From the NCBI RefSeq assembly GCF_029023725.1, contig NZ_CP119075.1, positions 3,219,501 to 3,283,500 of the forward strand: DNA of 64,000 nucleotides, given 5' to 3'. The position numbers and the translations under genes are program-made. This DNA comes from Synoicihabitans lomoniglobus (lineage in GTDB: Bacteria > Verrucomicrobiota > Verrucomicrobiia > Opitutales > Opitutaceae). The number at the start of each line of letters is the position of its first letter. The stretch's first letter is position 1. Below, piece by piece: positions 26,171 to 35,774 of the stretch. The notes under the pieces are model-generated. The model ran no database searches and had not been told where the DNA came from. It was given only the letters and a program-made list of their open reading frames with translations.

Positions 26171-29100
26171 CTACGGTTCCTGCAGATAGCCATTACCGTT
26201 GATTGTGAGCTGATCGGCGACGACTTTGCCGTGGATCGCGCTATTGCCATTGATCGTCACCGTGCCATTTGGCGCTACGACGGAACCATGCAGCATGACA
26301 CCCCCGTTTAGCGTCAAACCGCCGGAATGGATATTCACCGTCAGCCAATCCGCCTGATCGATGTGGCCCACATTCCCGTTGAGACTCACCCCGTTCGCCA
26401 ACGTGAGCACGACCGAGCCGACGAGTTGGATCGCACTGTTTCCATTAAGCGTGAGATTCTGCAACCCGTAGACGGCAGGCTCCGTCGACCCGGCAATGCC
26501 GAGCACAAAACCACTATTACCATTGGCTGTGAGCCGATCATAGTTACCCGGCGGCACGGCTCTTACTCCGGCGTTGCCGTTGAGGGTGAGACTCCGGACC
26601 ACAGTCCAATCAGGCACGTTTTGTCCGGTGGTGTTGAGGGTGATATTTGCCGTGCCGGTCGGAGCAGGTGGAGCGAACACCACCGGCAGATCAACCGGAT
26701 CGATCTGCGTGACAATGTAGCGGGTAACCGCGTTGCCGTTCAGCGTGATTTTGTGCCCCGTCGGGTCGGACGCTCCCGGTCCCGCCTGCGTGCCGACATA
26801 GAGCGCGTTGCCTTGCACCAGAACCTCAGGAGTGCCGGGCATCAACAGATCGCCACTAATCGAGGCGCCCCCATTCAAGGTGACACTCTGCGCCGAGGTG
26901 ACCTGCACCGAACCGTCGATATCGCCGTTCAGCGTCGGCCCGCGACGGATCAGCGCTCCCGTCGATATTTTGAGCACCCCGCTCGCCGAGCCCGTGTAAT
27001 TCGGGTCGTCAATCACCGCCACGACCTCGTAGGACCCGGGGAACCGCGGGGCGTCAATCTCTCCGGCGTAGCCCACGATGACGGGCAAACCGTCGGGAAC
27101 GACATCCACCCCGATTTCACGCGGCGTGCCATCGTAGGACTGGCCCAGACCATGCAGCGTAACCGTCGCAGGGGCCGCCGTGATCGTGAGCGTGCCTGCG
27201 GCCGAACCCACGTAGTTGGCATCCATCACTGTCGCCACCACCGCGTAACTACCGGCATGGCTGGGTGATGTTGGGTTCCCTGCGTAGACGACACCCACCG
27301 ATAACCCCGCGGGCGAGGTCGTAACCGTGGCGGATTTCGAGGTCCCGTCATAGACGAAGCTTAAGTCAGAGAGCGCGACGGCGGCAGTCCCGGGCGATAC
27401 ATTGAGTGTCATCTCCCGGGTTTGCACCCCTGACAAATCGGCGACCCGCAGCACGAAACTCGCGATCCCGGCCATCATCGGTTGGCCCGAGATCATGCCA
27501 TCAGATCCCAACACCAGACCGACAGGCAGTGCTCCCGATGCCAAATCAAACGCCTGGTCACCCGCGCCACCGACCGTCTCGATCTGTGCGGTGTAGGTTT
27601 CGCCAACGGTTCCGGCCCCGAGAGATTCCGTCACGATAGCCAGCGAGCTTTCAGTCTCACCTCCACCACCAGCACCAGCACCGCCCGCCAGATTGACCGC
27701 GCCGTTGAGGACAAAGTCATAGTCGCCGATCACGTTGCCCCCGTTGCGTAGCGAGAAGCCGCCCATGTCACCATCCGCATCATAAACATACACCCGGAAG
27801 GTGACAGCCGACTCGACATTGGCGAAACCGGGCAGATCGAAGCTCAGCGTCGTGCTGTCCCCGAAACCGGTCAGGCTGGCGAGGTTGCTCGCATAGTTGT
27901 CGACACTCGACCGCACAAAGATACCAGCGGTGCCATCGTTATCGTAGACCCGCATCCGGAATTGCAGCGTGTCCGTCGCATCGAGCGTGAAGCCATAGCC
28001 GTCGGCCGGGTCCAATGTGAACTCGACGTAAGCATCTGAAGCCGCCGTATCGTTTATCGGATCTGCCGACCCCGGGTAGGCGCGGAACCGGTAGAATCCG
28101 GCCTGGGCATTCGTCCCGGCCGCAACCCAACCCGGCCCTGCGGACAGAACCACGGTCGCCAAGTTGGCCGCCGTCGCACTGCCGGCGACATCAGTCGTCG
28201 CCAGCGGGTGCGGGGCAAAATCCCACGTCTCCGTCGGGGTCGAACTGAAGCCCGCGAAACTGTCCATGTCATAGCCGACCAGCACCCCACCAGGAGCTGG
28301 GGGCGCCACCGTGACACTTGTGGTGGCGGTGAAACCTCCGTCGGTGGTGGTAACCGTGATCGTCGCTCCACCGGTCGTCACCGCCGTAACCACCCCACTC
28401 GTATCCACCGTCGCAATAGCCGGATCGCTGCTGCTCCAAACCACACTGGAATCACTGGCGTTGGCCGGAGCCACCGTCGCAACCAGTTGCTGGGTTTGGC
28501 CGGCTGCCAATGCCACGCTACCCGGAGCCACACTCACCCCACTCACGGGCACGGTCGCCGCGTTGACCGAGCCGTTGATGACAAAGTCATAGTCGCCGAT
28601 CACGTTGCCCCCGTTGCGCAGCGAGAAGCCGCCCATGTCACCATCCGCATCGTAAACATACACCCGGAAGGTGACGGCCGACTCGACATTGGCGAAACCG
28701 GGCAGATCGAAGCTCAACGTCGTGCTGTCCCCGAAACCGGTCAGGCTGGCGAGGTTGCTCGCGTAGTTGTCGACGCTGGAGCGCACGAAAAAGCCAGCCG
28801 TGCCATCGTTATCGTAGACCCGCATCCGGAATTGCAGTGTATCCGTCGCATCAAGCGTGAAGGCATAGCCCGCGGCCGGGTCCAATGTGAACTCGAAGTA
28901 GGCATCTGAAGCCACTGTATCGCTCGTCGGATCAGCCGAACCCGGGTAGGCGCGGAACCGGTAGAATCCGGCCTGGGAATTCGTCCCGGCCGCAACCCAA
29001 CCCGGCCCCGCGGATAGAACCACGGTCGTCAGGTTGGACGCCGTCGCGCTACCGGCAACATCAGTCGTCGCCAGCGGGTGCGGAGCGTAGTCCCACGTCT

Positions 29101-32100
29101 CTGCCGGGGTCGAGCTGAAGCCCGCGAAGCTGTCCATGTCATAGCCGACCAGCACCCCACCGGAAACAGGCGGTGCCACCGTGACACTTGTGGTGGCGGT
29201 GAAACCACCATCGGTCGTCGTCACAGTGATGGTGGCGGCTCCGTCCATCACCGCAGTCACCACCCCACTCGTATCCACCGTGGCGATAGCCGGATCACTG
29301 CTGCTCCAAACCACACTGGGATCACTGGCATTGGCCGGAGCCACCGTGGCAACCAGTTGCTGGGTTTGGCCGGCTGCCAATCCCACGCTGGCCGGAGCCA
29401 AGCTCACCCCACTCACGGGCACGGTTGCCACCGCCATCGTGCCATTGAGCACGAGGTCGAGATCCTCGACAATGTTGCCATTGTTTCGAATGCCAAAACC
29501 GTCGATGACACCATCCGCATCATAAACATAGATCCGGAACGTAACCGACTGGTTGATACCCACAAATCCCGGCAGATCGAAACTCACCACGCCGCCATCA
29601 CCGAAGCCGGTCAGGGACGCCAGATTGGTGGCGTAGTTGTCGAGACTGGAGCGCACGAAGAGACCGGCCGAGCCGTCGCTGTCGTAGACTCGCTTGTTGA
29701 ATTGCAGCGTATTCGTGGGTGCGAGAGTGAAACTGTAGCCCGCCGCCGGGTTGATGGTAAACTCGACGTAAGCATCCGACGCGGCTTGATCGTCGCTCGG
29801 ATCCGGCGAACCCGGATAGAAGGGGAAACGATAGAATCCCGCCTGAGAACTGGTTCCCGCCGCGACCCAGCCCGGACCTGACGACAATACGACGGTGGCC
29901 AGGTGGGCATGACTGAAGCTGCCCGCCACATCGGTCGTCGCGAGCGGGAAGGGCGCAAAGTCCCACGTCGCGGTCGGACTGCTGCTGAAGCCGGGAAAAT
30001 TGTTCAGGTCGAAACCAAACAACACCCCGGCCGGGCCGGTCGGAGCGGCCGTCGCTGCCACCACCGCGCTCGCTGTGAACCCGCCATCGTTGGTGGTTGC
30101 CGTGATGGTCGCGGTGCCCGTCGCGACCGCCGTGACGAAGCCGTTGGCATCGACGGTGGCGACCGTCGGCGCACTGGTGCTCCAAGTCACCGTTGGGTCG
30201 GTGGCGTTGGCGGGCGACACCGTCGCAAACAACTGCTGCACCTGGCCGACCGGGAAGGATAGACTCGTCGGCGAAACACTCACACCCGTCACCGCACCGC
30301 CAGGGGCGGACGATACCGTGACCGTGGTATTGGCCGTAAAACCACCGTCGCTGGTGGTGACCGTGATGGTCGCACTGCCATCCGCCACACCGGTCACCAG
30401 ACCACTGGGGCTCACCGTGGCCACGCCAGGAGCACTGGAGGTCCAAACCACCGCCTGATTGGTGGCATTGAGCGGCGAAAGAGTCGCGGTGAGCGCCTGC
30501 GTGCCGCCTGCCTCGAGAGCCAGCGTCGCGGGCGCCAGGCTCACTCCGGTCACGGCCACACTCCCCGGAGCCCCGGAGTAGTTATAGGGCGCCGCGACGA
30601 TGCCTTTGTTAAAGCCCGCGCGGATGTAATTGTCGTAAGCATACGCCGTAAGATTGAATGGCATCTCGTGCACGGGCCGGTTGCTGGCGGCGGCGATAAA
30701 GCCGGCCCAGTCGGTCAACCCGAGTGAAGCGCCAAAGCTGTCGGCGTTGCGGGTCGGCTCAAGCCAGCCCGGATCAACGGACGGTTCGTCGTCGCGCGTC
30801 CAGTTCCAAGCGATGTTACCGGTGCCGAGTTCGTTAGCCGTCATCGCGTTGAAGGGGCGCATGTTGACGCCGCGGGTATCGCGGATGTTGGCGACAATAT
30901 TGTCGTCGATCGTAGGCACGGTGTTGAGCAGCACCCGCCAAATGCCCCAGATCGCCCCCGTCTGCGGGCTGCTGCTGTCGTCCGGAATCTGCGGACGCCC
31001 GTCCGTAACGACATTATCCGCTACATAGGTGGGGCCGTCGTAAAACGCCGGCAGGGACGAGTAGCCGACGTTCATCGAAATGGCATTGCCCACAAAGGCA
31101 TTCATCGTCGCATAACCGCCCGAGCGCAGCTGCAAGCCATGGGCGGCCCCGTAGGATAGGATATTGCCGCGCACAATGATTTCGCCGTCGTTGTGCACCG
31201 ACATGTAGATGTTGTGGTTGTATTGGTTGGCCCCGGCTCCAGCGACCACCTCGCTCCAGCCATTGTGATGAAAGAGGTTTTCCTCCAGACGCACATCAAC
31301 GACGCCTCGCACGAACATACCCTGGATCCGGTTATCCACTTCGGTGGTGCCATGCGCCCATGTATTCATCACGATGTTACGACGAATATGGACGTTGTGC
31401 AGGAAGTAGACCGAGGTCTGTCCCTGGGGTATGAGCCAGCAGTAACGCAGGCGACAATCCTCGACCAGCAGGTTGTAGGCGTCGTTGTTCCCGGCATTGA
31501 ACGAGAAGCCGAGGTCGCAACTGGTATTGGTGAAGTCCGGGGAATCGGGATCGCTGATCGAGCGGTAAAGATCGAGCCCGACGAACGCCAGGTGGTTACG
31601 TGCCTCGCCATTCCAGTAGATAAGTTCCTGGGTCAATTTAATCACCGGCCGCGCCCCGGTCTCGCCGTAATAGGTCATGACCATCGGTTCATTCACCCCG
31701 CGACCATTTTTCCAGCGACCGAGATTGGGCTGAGGAAAAGTGTCGCCCCGCTTTAACAGCATCCAGTCGGGGAATCCGTCGCGGATCAATGCGTTGGCCG
31801 CGTCGATCGTCGCCTTGGGCGTGGACGGGGAAAGCCCATCGAAGTTGTTGTCCCCTTCGGAACTGCTCACGTAGACCATCCGCGAATCGGGGCTCGGAGT
31901 GAGGATCGTCCAGCCATCGGCATCGACGGATCCAATACCCGGCACCACCGTCGAGGTCACCGTAACGGTGCAGGTGGCAGTCAGGCCGCCGTCATCCGTC
32001 GTCACGGTGATGACCGTGGATCCGGCCCCGACACCTGTGACCACGCCATTGCCATCAACTGCCGCCACGGCCGGGTTGGCCGAGGTCCAGACCACGCCCG

Positions 32101-33913
32101 GAACGGTCGGGTTCACCGGCGTGAGGGTGGCCTCGAGCAAAAGCGTTTCGTTGATGCCCAGACTCGCGCTGGTCGGCGCGACGCTGACGGCGGTGACGTC
32201 GATATTCGCCACCGTCACCGTGCAGGTCGCCTGAAAGCCGCCGTCATTCGCGGTCACGGTCACGATGGTCGTGCCCTCCGTGATCGCACGCACCGTGCCA
32301 TTACTGTCCACGGTGGCCACCGCGGGATTGCTGGAGCTCCACTGAACGGTGGGATTGCTTGCATCGGTGGGCGTGACGCTGGCGGTGAGCACATCCAGTC
32401 CGCCCTCCTCCATCGTCAGCGAGGACCGCGAAATCACGACCCCGGTCACGGCGATGCCCGCGTTGGCATCATAGGTGTAAGGCGGAGTCACCGCGCCCTT
32501 GTCGAATCCCGCCCGCACGTAGTTATTGTAGGCATACGCGGTGAGATCGAAGGGCATCTGATGCACGGGACGATTGGTCACCGCCTGCATAAAACCGGCC
32601 CAATTGTTCATGCCGAGCGATGCGGCGTAGCTGTCACCATTCCGGGTCGGATCGAGCCAGCCCGGATCGGCCGCAGGTTCGTCGTCACGGGTCCAGTTCC
32701 AGGCAATGTTGCCCGTGCCCAGCTCATTGGCCGTCATGGCGTTGAAAGGCCGCATGTTGACGCCGCGGGTGTCGCCGATGTTGGCCACGATATTGTCGTT
32801 CACCGTCGGCACGTTGTTGAGCTCGACGCGCCAAATTCCCCAGATGGCTCCGGTCTGCGGGTTGCTGGTATCGTCCGGGATCTGGGGGCGCCCGTCGGTC
32901 ACGACATTATCGGCCACCAGGGTTGGCCCAAAATAGAAGGCCGGCGGCGAGGGATACCCAATGTTCATCGAGATGGCGTTGCCGACGAAGGCGTTCATGG
33001 TCGCATAACCACCCGAGCGCAGTTGCAGGCCGTGGGCCGCCCCATAGGACAGGATGTTGCCGCGCACCACGATGTCGCCGTCGTTGTGCACCGACATGTA
33101 GATGTTGTGATTGAATTGGTTGGCCCCGGCTCCGGCGATCACCTCACTCCAGCCATTGTGGTGAAAAACGTTCTCCTCCAGATAGACATCGACCACGCCA
33201 CGCACAAACATGCCTTGCACCCGGGTGTCCGTCTCGGTGGTGCCGTGCGCCCACATGTTCATCACGATATTACGCCGGATATAGACGTTGTGCAGGAAGT
33301 TCGTGTCCCGCTGGCCTTCCGGCAGCGGTGCGCAGTAGCGCATGCGGCAATCCTCGACGAGGAGGTTGTAGGCATTATTGGCCCCCGCGATAAAGATCAG
33401 CGCATTTCCACACTCGGCATTTGTGAAGTCAGGCGACCCGGGATCGCTGATCGAGCGATACAGATCGAGGCCGACAAAGGCCTGGTGGTTGCGAGCCTGC
33501 CCGTTCCAATTCACAAAAGCACCGGTGAGCTTGATCACCGGACGCGGACCGGAATCCCCATAATAGGTCAAGACCATCGGCTCTTCGGCACTGCGACCAT
33601 TCTTCCAGCGACCGAGATTGGGTTGCGCGAAGGTATCGCCTCGTTTGAGCAGTATCCAATCGGGATACCCGTCGCGGATCAACGCATCGGCGGCATCGAT
33701 GGTGGCCAAGGCCGACGCCTCGGAAAGGCCGTCGTTGTCATCATCGCCTCCTGAGCTGCTGACATAGATTTGGCGGGAATCTCCGCTCGGGGTCAGGACC
33801 GTCCAACCGGCGGAATCGATGGTGCCGATGCCTCCGAAAAGGTGGATGGTGAGCGATAGGAAGATCGCGATCGCGATACCGACTTTGCAAAGCGGATTTA
33901 CAGTTTTGGTCAT
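26171..33913 (-). CDS. Giant secreted multi-domain protein: duplicated beta-helix and Big2 modules
   Basis: The 2580-residue product has a signal peptide (residues 1 to about 28). Residues about 32-655 and 656-1290 are two copies of one unit: a right-handed parallel beta-helix of about 440 residues (entry motif YVSSSGGDDDNDGLS) followed by two Big2 immunoglobulin-like domains (for example VQWSSSNPAVATVDSNG). Residues about 1297-2075 hold three 290-residue repeats, each starting GYDMDSFAGFSS or similar; the first two end in a Big2 domain. Then come an Ig-like domain, two MBG-type domains (FVYDGTSKSATV, SYDGTPREIGVD) and a C-terminal domain rich in LNGN repeats. No autotransporter barrel, LPXTG or PEP-CTERM anchor is visible. 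It may be a glycan-binding or glycan-cleaving surface protein. A palindromic operator candidate lies 181 bases upstream. Confidence 0.85.
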   Translation of the reverse strand: MTKTVNPLCKVGIAIAIFLSLTIHLFGGIGTIDSAGWTVLTPSGDSRQIYVSSSGGDDDNDGLSEASALATIDAADALIRDGYPDWILLKRGDTFAQPNLGRWKNGRSAEEPMVLTYYGDSGPRPVIKLTGAFVNWNGQARNHQAFVGLDLYRSISDPGSPDFTNAECGNALIFIAGANNAYNLLVEDCRMRYCAPLPEGQRDTNFLHNVYIRRNIVMNMWAHGTTETDTRVQGMFVRGVVDVYLEENVFHHNGWSEVIAGAGANQFNHNIYMSVHNDGDIVVRGNILSYGAAHGLQLRSGGYATMNAFVGNAISMNIGYPSPPAFYFGPTLVADNVVTDGRPQIPDDTSNPQTGAIWGIWRVELNNVPTVNDNIVANIGDTRGVNMRPFNAMTANELGTGNIAWNWTRDDEPAADPGWLDPTRNGDSYAASLGMNNWAGFMQAVTNRPVHQMPFDLTAYAYNNYVRAGFDKGAVTPPYTYDANAGIAVTGVVISRSSLTMEEGGLDVLTASVTPTDASNPTVQWSSSNPAVATVDSNGTVRAITEGTTIVTVTANDGGFQATCTVTVANIDVTAVSVAPTSASLGINETLLLEATLTPVNPTVPGVVWTSANPAVAAVDGNGVVTGVGAGSTVITVTTDDGGLTATCTVTVTSTVVPGIGSVDADGWTILTPSPDSRMVYVSSSEGDNNFDGLSPSTPKATIDAANALIRDGFPDWMLLKRGDTFPQPNLGRWKNGRGVNEPMVMTYYGETGARPVIKLTQELIYWNGEARNHLAFVGLDLYRSISDPDSPDFTNTSCDLGFSFNAGNNDAYNLLVEDCRLRYCWLIPQGQTSVYFLHNVHIRRNIVMNTWAHGTTEVDNRIQGMFVRGVVDVRLEENLFHHNGWSEVVAGAGANQYNHNIYMSVHNDGEIIVRGNILSYGAAHGLQLRSGGYATMNAFVGNAISMNVGYSSLPAFYDGPTYVADNVVTDGRPQIPDDSSSPQTGAIWGIWRVLLNTVPTIDDNIVANIRDTRGVNMRPFNAMTANELGTGNIAWNWTRDDEPSVDPGWLEPTRNADSFGASLGLTDWAGFIAAASNRPVHEMPFNLTAYAYDNYIRAGFNKGIVAAPYNYSGAPGSVAVTGVSLAPATLALEAGGTQALTATLSPLNATNQAVVWTSSAPGVATVSPSGLVTGVADGSATITVTTSDGGFTANTTVTVSSAPGGAVTGVSVSPTSLSFPVGQVQQLFATVSPANATDPTVTWSTSAPTVATVDANGFVTAVATGTATITATTNDGGFTASAVVAATAAPTGPAGVLFGFDLNNFPGFSSSPTATWDFAPFPLATTDVAGSFSHAHLATVVLSSGPGWVAAGTSSQAGFYRFPFYPGSPDPSDDQAASDAYVEFTINPAAGYSFTLAPTNTLQFNKRVYDSDGSAGLFVRSSLDNYATNLASLTGFGDGGVVSFDLPGFVGINQSVTFRIYVYDADGVIDGFGIRNNGNIVEDLDLVLNGTMAVATVPVSGVSLAPASVGLAAGQTQQLVATVAPANASDPSVVWSSSDPAIATVDTSGVVTAVMDGAATITVTTTDGGFTATTSVTVAPPVSGGVLVGYDMDSFAGFSSTPAETWDYAPHPLATTDVAGSATASNLTTVVLSAGPGWVAAGTNSQAGFYRFRAYPGSADPTSDTVASDAYFEFTLDPAAGYAFTLDATDTLQFRMRVYDNDGTAGFFVRSSVDNYASNLASLTGFGDSTTLSFDLPGFANVESAVTFRVYVYDADGDMGGFSLRNGGNVIGDYDFVINGSVNAATVPVSGVSVAPGSVALAAGQTQQLVATVAPANASDSSVVWSSSDPAIATVDTSGVVTAVTTGGATITVTTTDGGFTATTSVTVAPPAPGGVLVGYDMDSFAGFSSTPTETWDFAPHPLATTDVAGSATAANLATVVLSAGPGWVAAGTNAQAGFYRFRAYPGSADPINDTAASDAYVEFTLDPADGYGFTLDATDTLQFRMRVYDNDGTAGIFVRSSVDNYASNLASLTGFGDSTTLSFDLPGFANVESAVTFRVYVYDADGDMGGFSLRNGGNVIGDYDFVLNGAVNLAGGAGAGGGGETESSLAIVTESLGAGTVGETYTAQIETVGGAGDQAFDLASGALPVGLVLGSDGMISGQPMMAGIASFVLRVADLSGVQTREMTLNVSPGTAAVALSDLSFVYDGTSKSATVTTSPAGLSVGVVYAGNPTSPSHAGSYAVVATVMDANYVGSAAGTLTITAAPATVTLHGLGQSYDGTPREIGVDVVPDGLPVIVGYAGEIDAPRFPGSYEVVAVIDDPNYTGSASGVLKISTGALIRRGPTLNGDIDGSVQVTSAQSVTLNGGASISGDLLMPGTPEVLVQGNALYVGTQAGPGASDPTGHKITLNGNAVTRYIVTQIDPVDLPVVFAPPAPTGTANITLNTTGQNVPDWTVVRSLTLNGNAGVRAVPPGNYDRLTANGNSGFVLGIAGSTEPAVYGLQNLTLNGNSAIQLVGSVVLTLANGVSLNGNVGHIDQADWLTVNIHSGGLTLNGGVMLHGSVVAPNGTVTINGNSAIHGKVVADQLTINGNGYLQEP
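27711..30020 (-). repeat. Three tandem 870-bp in-frame repeats
   Basis: Equivalent positions recur every 870 bases (27711, 28581, 29451), equal to 290 residues. The first two copies by coordinate (27.7-28.3 and 28.6-29.15 kb) are almost identical in bases, while the third is diverged. This suggests a recent duplication within the giant gene. Confidence 0.85.
30560..33870 (-). repeat. Duplicated 1893-bp beta-helix/Big2 unit
   Basis: Equivalent sites lie 1893 bases apart (for example 30871 and 32764), equal to 631 residues. The beta-helix parts are clearly similar in bases but with scattered differences, so this duplication is older than the 870-bp one. Confidence 0.8.
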
Positions 33914-34093
33914 GGCAACAGAGCACAGGGGACGCCGATTCGGGATGTGCTTTCACGGATTTCCAAGCGATCCGGAAAGATCGGAAACAAGTCGGCAGGG
34001 TAATTCGACAGAGGGGAAACGCGGAGCAAATGCCGCGGGGGTTTAACAGATACAACCTTGCCGCGATCACGCCGGGGGAACAATCCGGCGGAA

Positions 34094-34109
34094 ATTAATC
34101 TTGATTAAT
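34094..34109. promoter_or_regulatory. Perfect palindrome, candidate LacI-family operator
   Basis: ATTAATC-TT-GATTAAT is a 16-base palindrome, 181 bases upstream of the giant gene, in an otherwise empty 276-base gap (33914-34189). It shares the ATCYTGAT core with four other sites in the island. The binding protein is inferred. Confidence 0.5.
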
Positions 34110-34189
34110 ATCCGCGCCCCGTGCCGACAAATTCGCCCCCCGCATGGACTCCGGTAACACGCGGTGTTCACCGCTGTCCTGAGCTCTGC

Positions 34190-35755
34190 TCAATGATCGC
34201 CTCCGACTGATTCTTTCGCGATCAAACCATCCGGAAAATCCGCCGCTTGCCGGCCGCCACGATCGCCGTCGCGGTAGTTGCGCAGGCGACGCGCCGGGGT
34301 TGGATGCAGCGGGATTTCCGTTCCACCCAGATCGTCCATCATCTTGAAGAGCCGGGTCTCCATTTCGTAGGCCAGTTTCGAATACTCCGGCTCGTAACGC
34401 AGGTTGTGCAGCTCTGCCGGATCGCTCTGCAAATCAAATAATTCATCCGCATCCCAAATCCCGTGATAGGTGATCAGCTTGTAGCGATCCCCCCGTAACG
34501 CGAAGGTCGTCGGCGTCTGCGGGAATGCCCGCTCCCAATAGTAGACGTAGAGAAATTGCTCGCGCCAATCAGTCGGCTGCCCTTCCAGCAAGGGCACGAC
34601 ACTGCGCCCGTCGAAATGCGGCGGCGCGTTCAAGCCCATCACCTCCATAATGGTCGGCGCAATGTCGATATTGGCGACCACCTCATCGATCACCGCGCCC
34701 CCCGGAAACATAGCCGGGCAACGCATGAGCAAGGGCACCCGGATCGAGGCCTCATAGGCCACCCGCTTGTCGATGAGTCCGTGTTCGCCAAACATGAAAC
34801 CATTGTCGCCCATATATATCACCAGGGTCTCGTCGGCGATCCCCATGCGCTCCAACTGCGCCATCACCCGACCGATGCTGTCATCCACCCCGCACAGCGT
34901 TTCACCATAGGCTTTGTAGAGGTCGTCCAGATCGGTCTCGGTATGATACGGAAAGTCGATGCCGTGCCAGCTGTTACGCTGATCGCGCAGCCAGCGAGGC
35001 TGGTTTTGGTTCCAGTCCCCGTGGGGCGATGCCAGCGCCGGGCGGGTCCACTGGCGGTCGGCAAATCGACCCAGATCCCGCGGGGCCGGGGTAAATCCGG
35101 CGTGCACCGCTTTGTGCGAGAGGTAGAGGAAAAATGGTTTTTCCTCCGGCTTTTGCTGCTCCAGCCAGTCCACCGCATAGTCGGTCAACTCATCGGTAAT
35201 GTAGCCCTTCTGTGGCACACGCTGGCCATCGACGTTCAGGGTGTAGTCCGGCGTCGGCGGATAATAGACCCCCTGCCCGGGAAAACTCACCCAATGATCG
35301 TAGCCCCGCTGCGGCTCGTCGCCATCCGAGCCCATGTGCCACTTGCCGAGGAAGGCGGTCGCGTAGCCAGCCTGCTGCAGATACTGGGCAAAAAACGGGA
35401 TGCTCGGATCCATCGGCGTGCCATTGTCGGCCACCCGATGGCGAAAGGTGTAGAGCCCCGTCATGATGGAAGCGCGACTCGGCGAGCACAGCGAAGTAGT
35501 CACCATGGCGTTGGGGAAGTAGGCCCCTTCGTGAGCGAGCCGATCCATATTGGGCGTTTCCGCCAGCGGATGGCCCAGAAAACTCATCGCGTCGTAACGA
35601 TGATCATCCGAGAGAATGAACACTACGTTGCGCGGTTTCGCCCTTTGTATCTGGTTTATAATCACTTCCTGGGGAATCGGAGCTGTAGTCGCCGAGCTGA
35701 TACTTCCCGCCCAGGCCGCCAGCAGGCCCATCGCCACAGTAAATTTGATTTTCAT
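34190..35755 (-). CDS. Type I sulfatase with CSPSR motif
   Basis: The ATG at 35755 is chosen because it begins a signal peptide (MKIKFTVAMGLLAAWAGS) and lies 19 bases after the previous stop; an upstream extension only reads into that gene. The 521-residue protein has VVFILSDDHRYDAMSFLG, the formylglycine motif C90-S-P-S-R94, FLGKWHMG, LYLSHKAVH and YMGDNGFMFGEHG. The C-terminus has the usual sulfatase subdomain (DLQSDPAELHNL). The overall sequence resembles N-acetylglucosamine-6-sulfatase or mucin/heparan sulfatase relatives, but the substrate cannot be told. Likely co-transcribed with the DUF4886-sulfatase fusion. Confidence 0.9.
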   Translation of the reverse strand: MKIKFTVAMGLLAAWAGSISSATTAPIPQEVIINQIQRAKPRNVVFILSDDHRYDAMSFLGHPLAETPNMDRLAHEGAYFPNAMVTTSLCSPSRASIMTGLYTFRHRVADNGTPMDPSIPFFAQYLQQAGYATAFLGKWHMGSDGDEPQRGYDHWVSFPGQGVYYPPTPDYTLNVDGQRVPQKGYITDELTDYAVDWLEQQKPEEKPFFLYLSHKAVHAGFTPAPRDLGRFADRQWTRPALASPHGDWNQNQPRWLRDQRNSWHGIDFPYHTETDLDDLYKAYGETLCGVDDSIGRVMAQLERMGIADETLVIYMGDNGFMFGEHGLIDKRVAYEASIRVPLLMRCPAMFPGGAVIDEVVANIDIAPTIMEVMGLNAPPHFDGRSVVPLLEGQPTDWREQFLYVYYWERAFPQTPTTFALRGDRYKLITYHGIWDADELFDLQSDPAELHNLRYEPEYSKLAYEMETRLFKMMDDLGGTEIPLHPTPARRLRNYRDGDRGGRQAADFPDGLIAKESVGGDH

Positions 35756-35774
35756 GAAAATAAATAAAGGCGTC

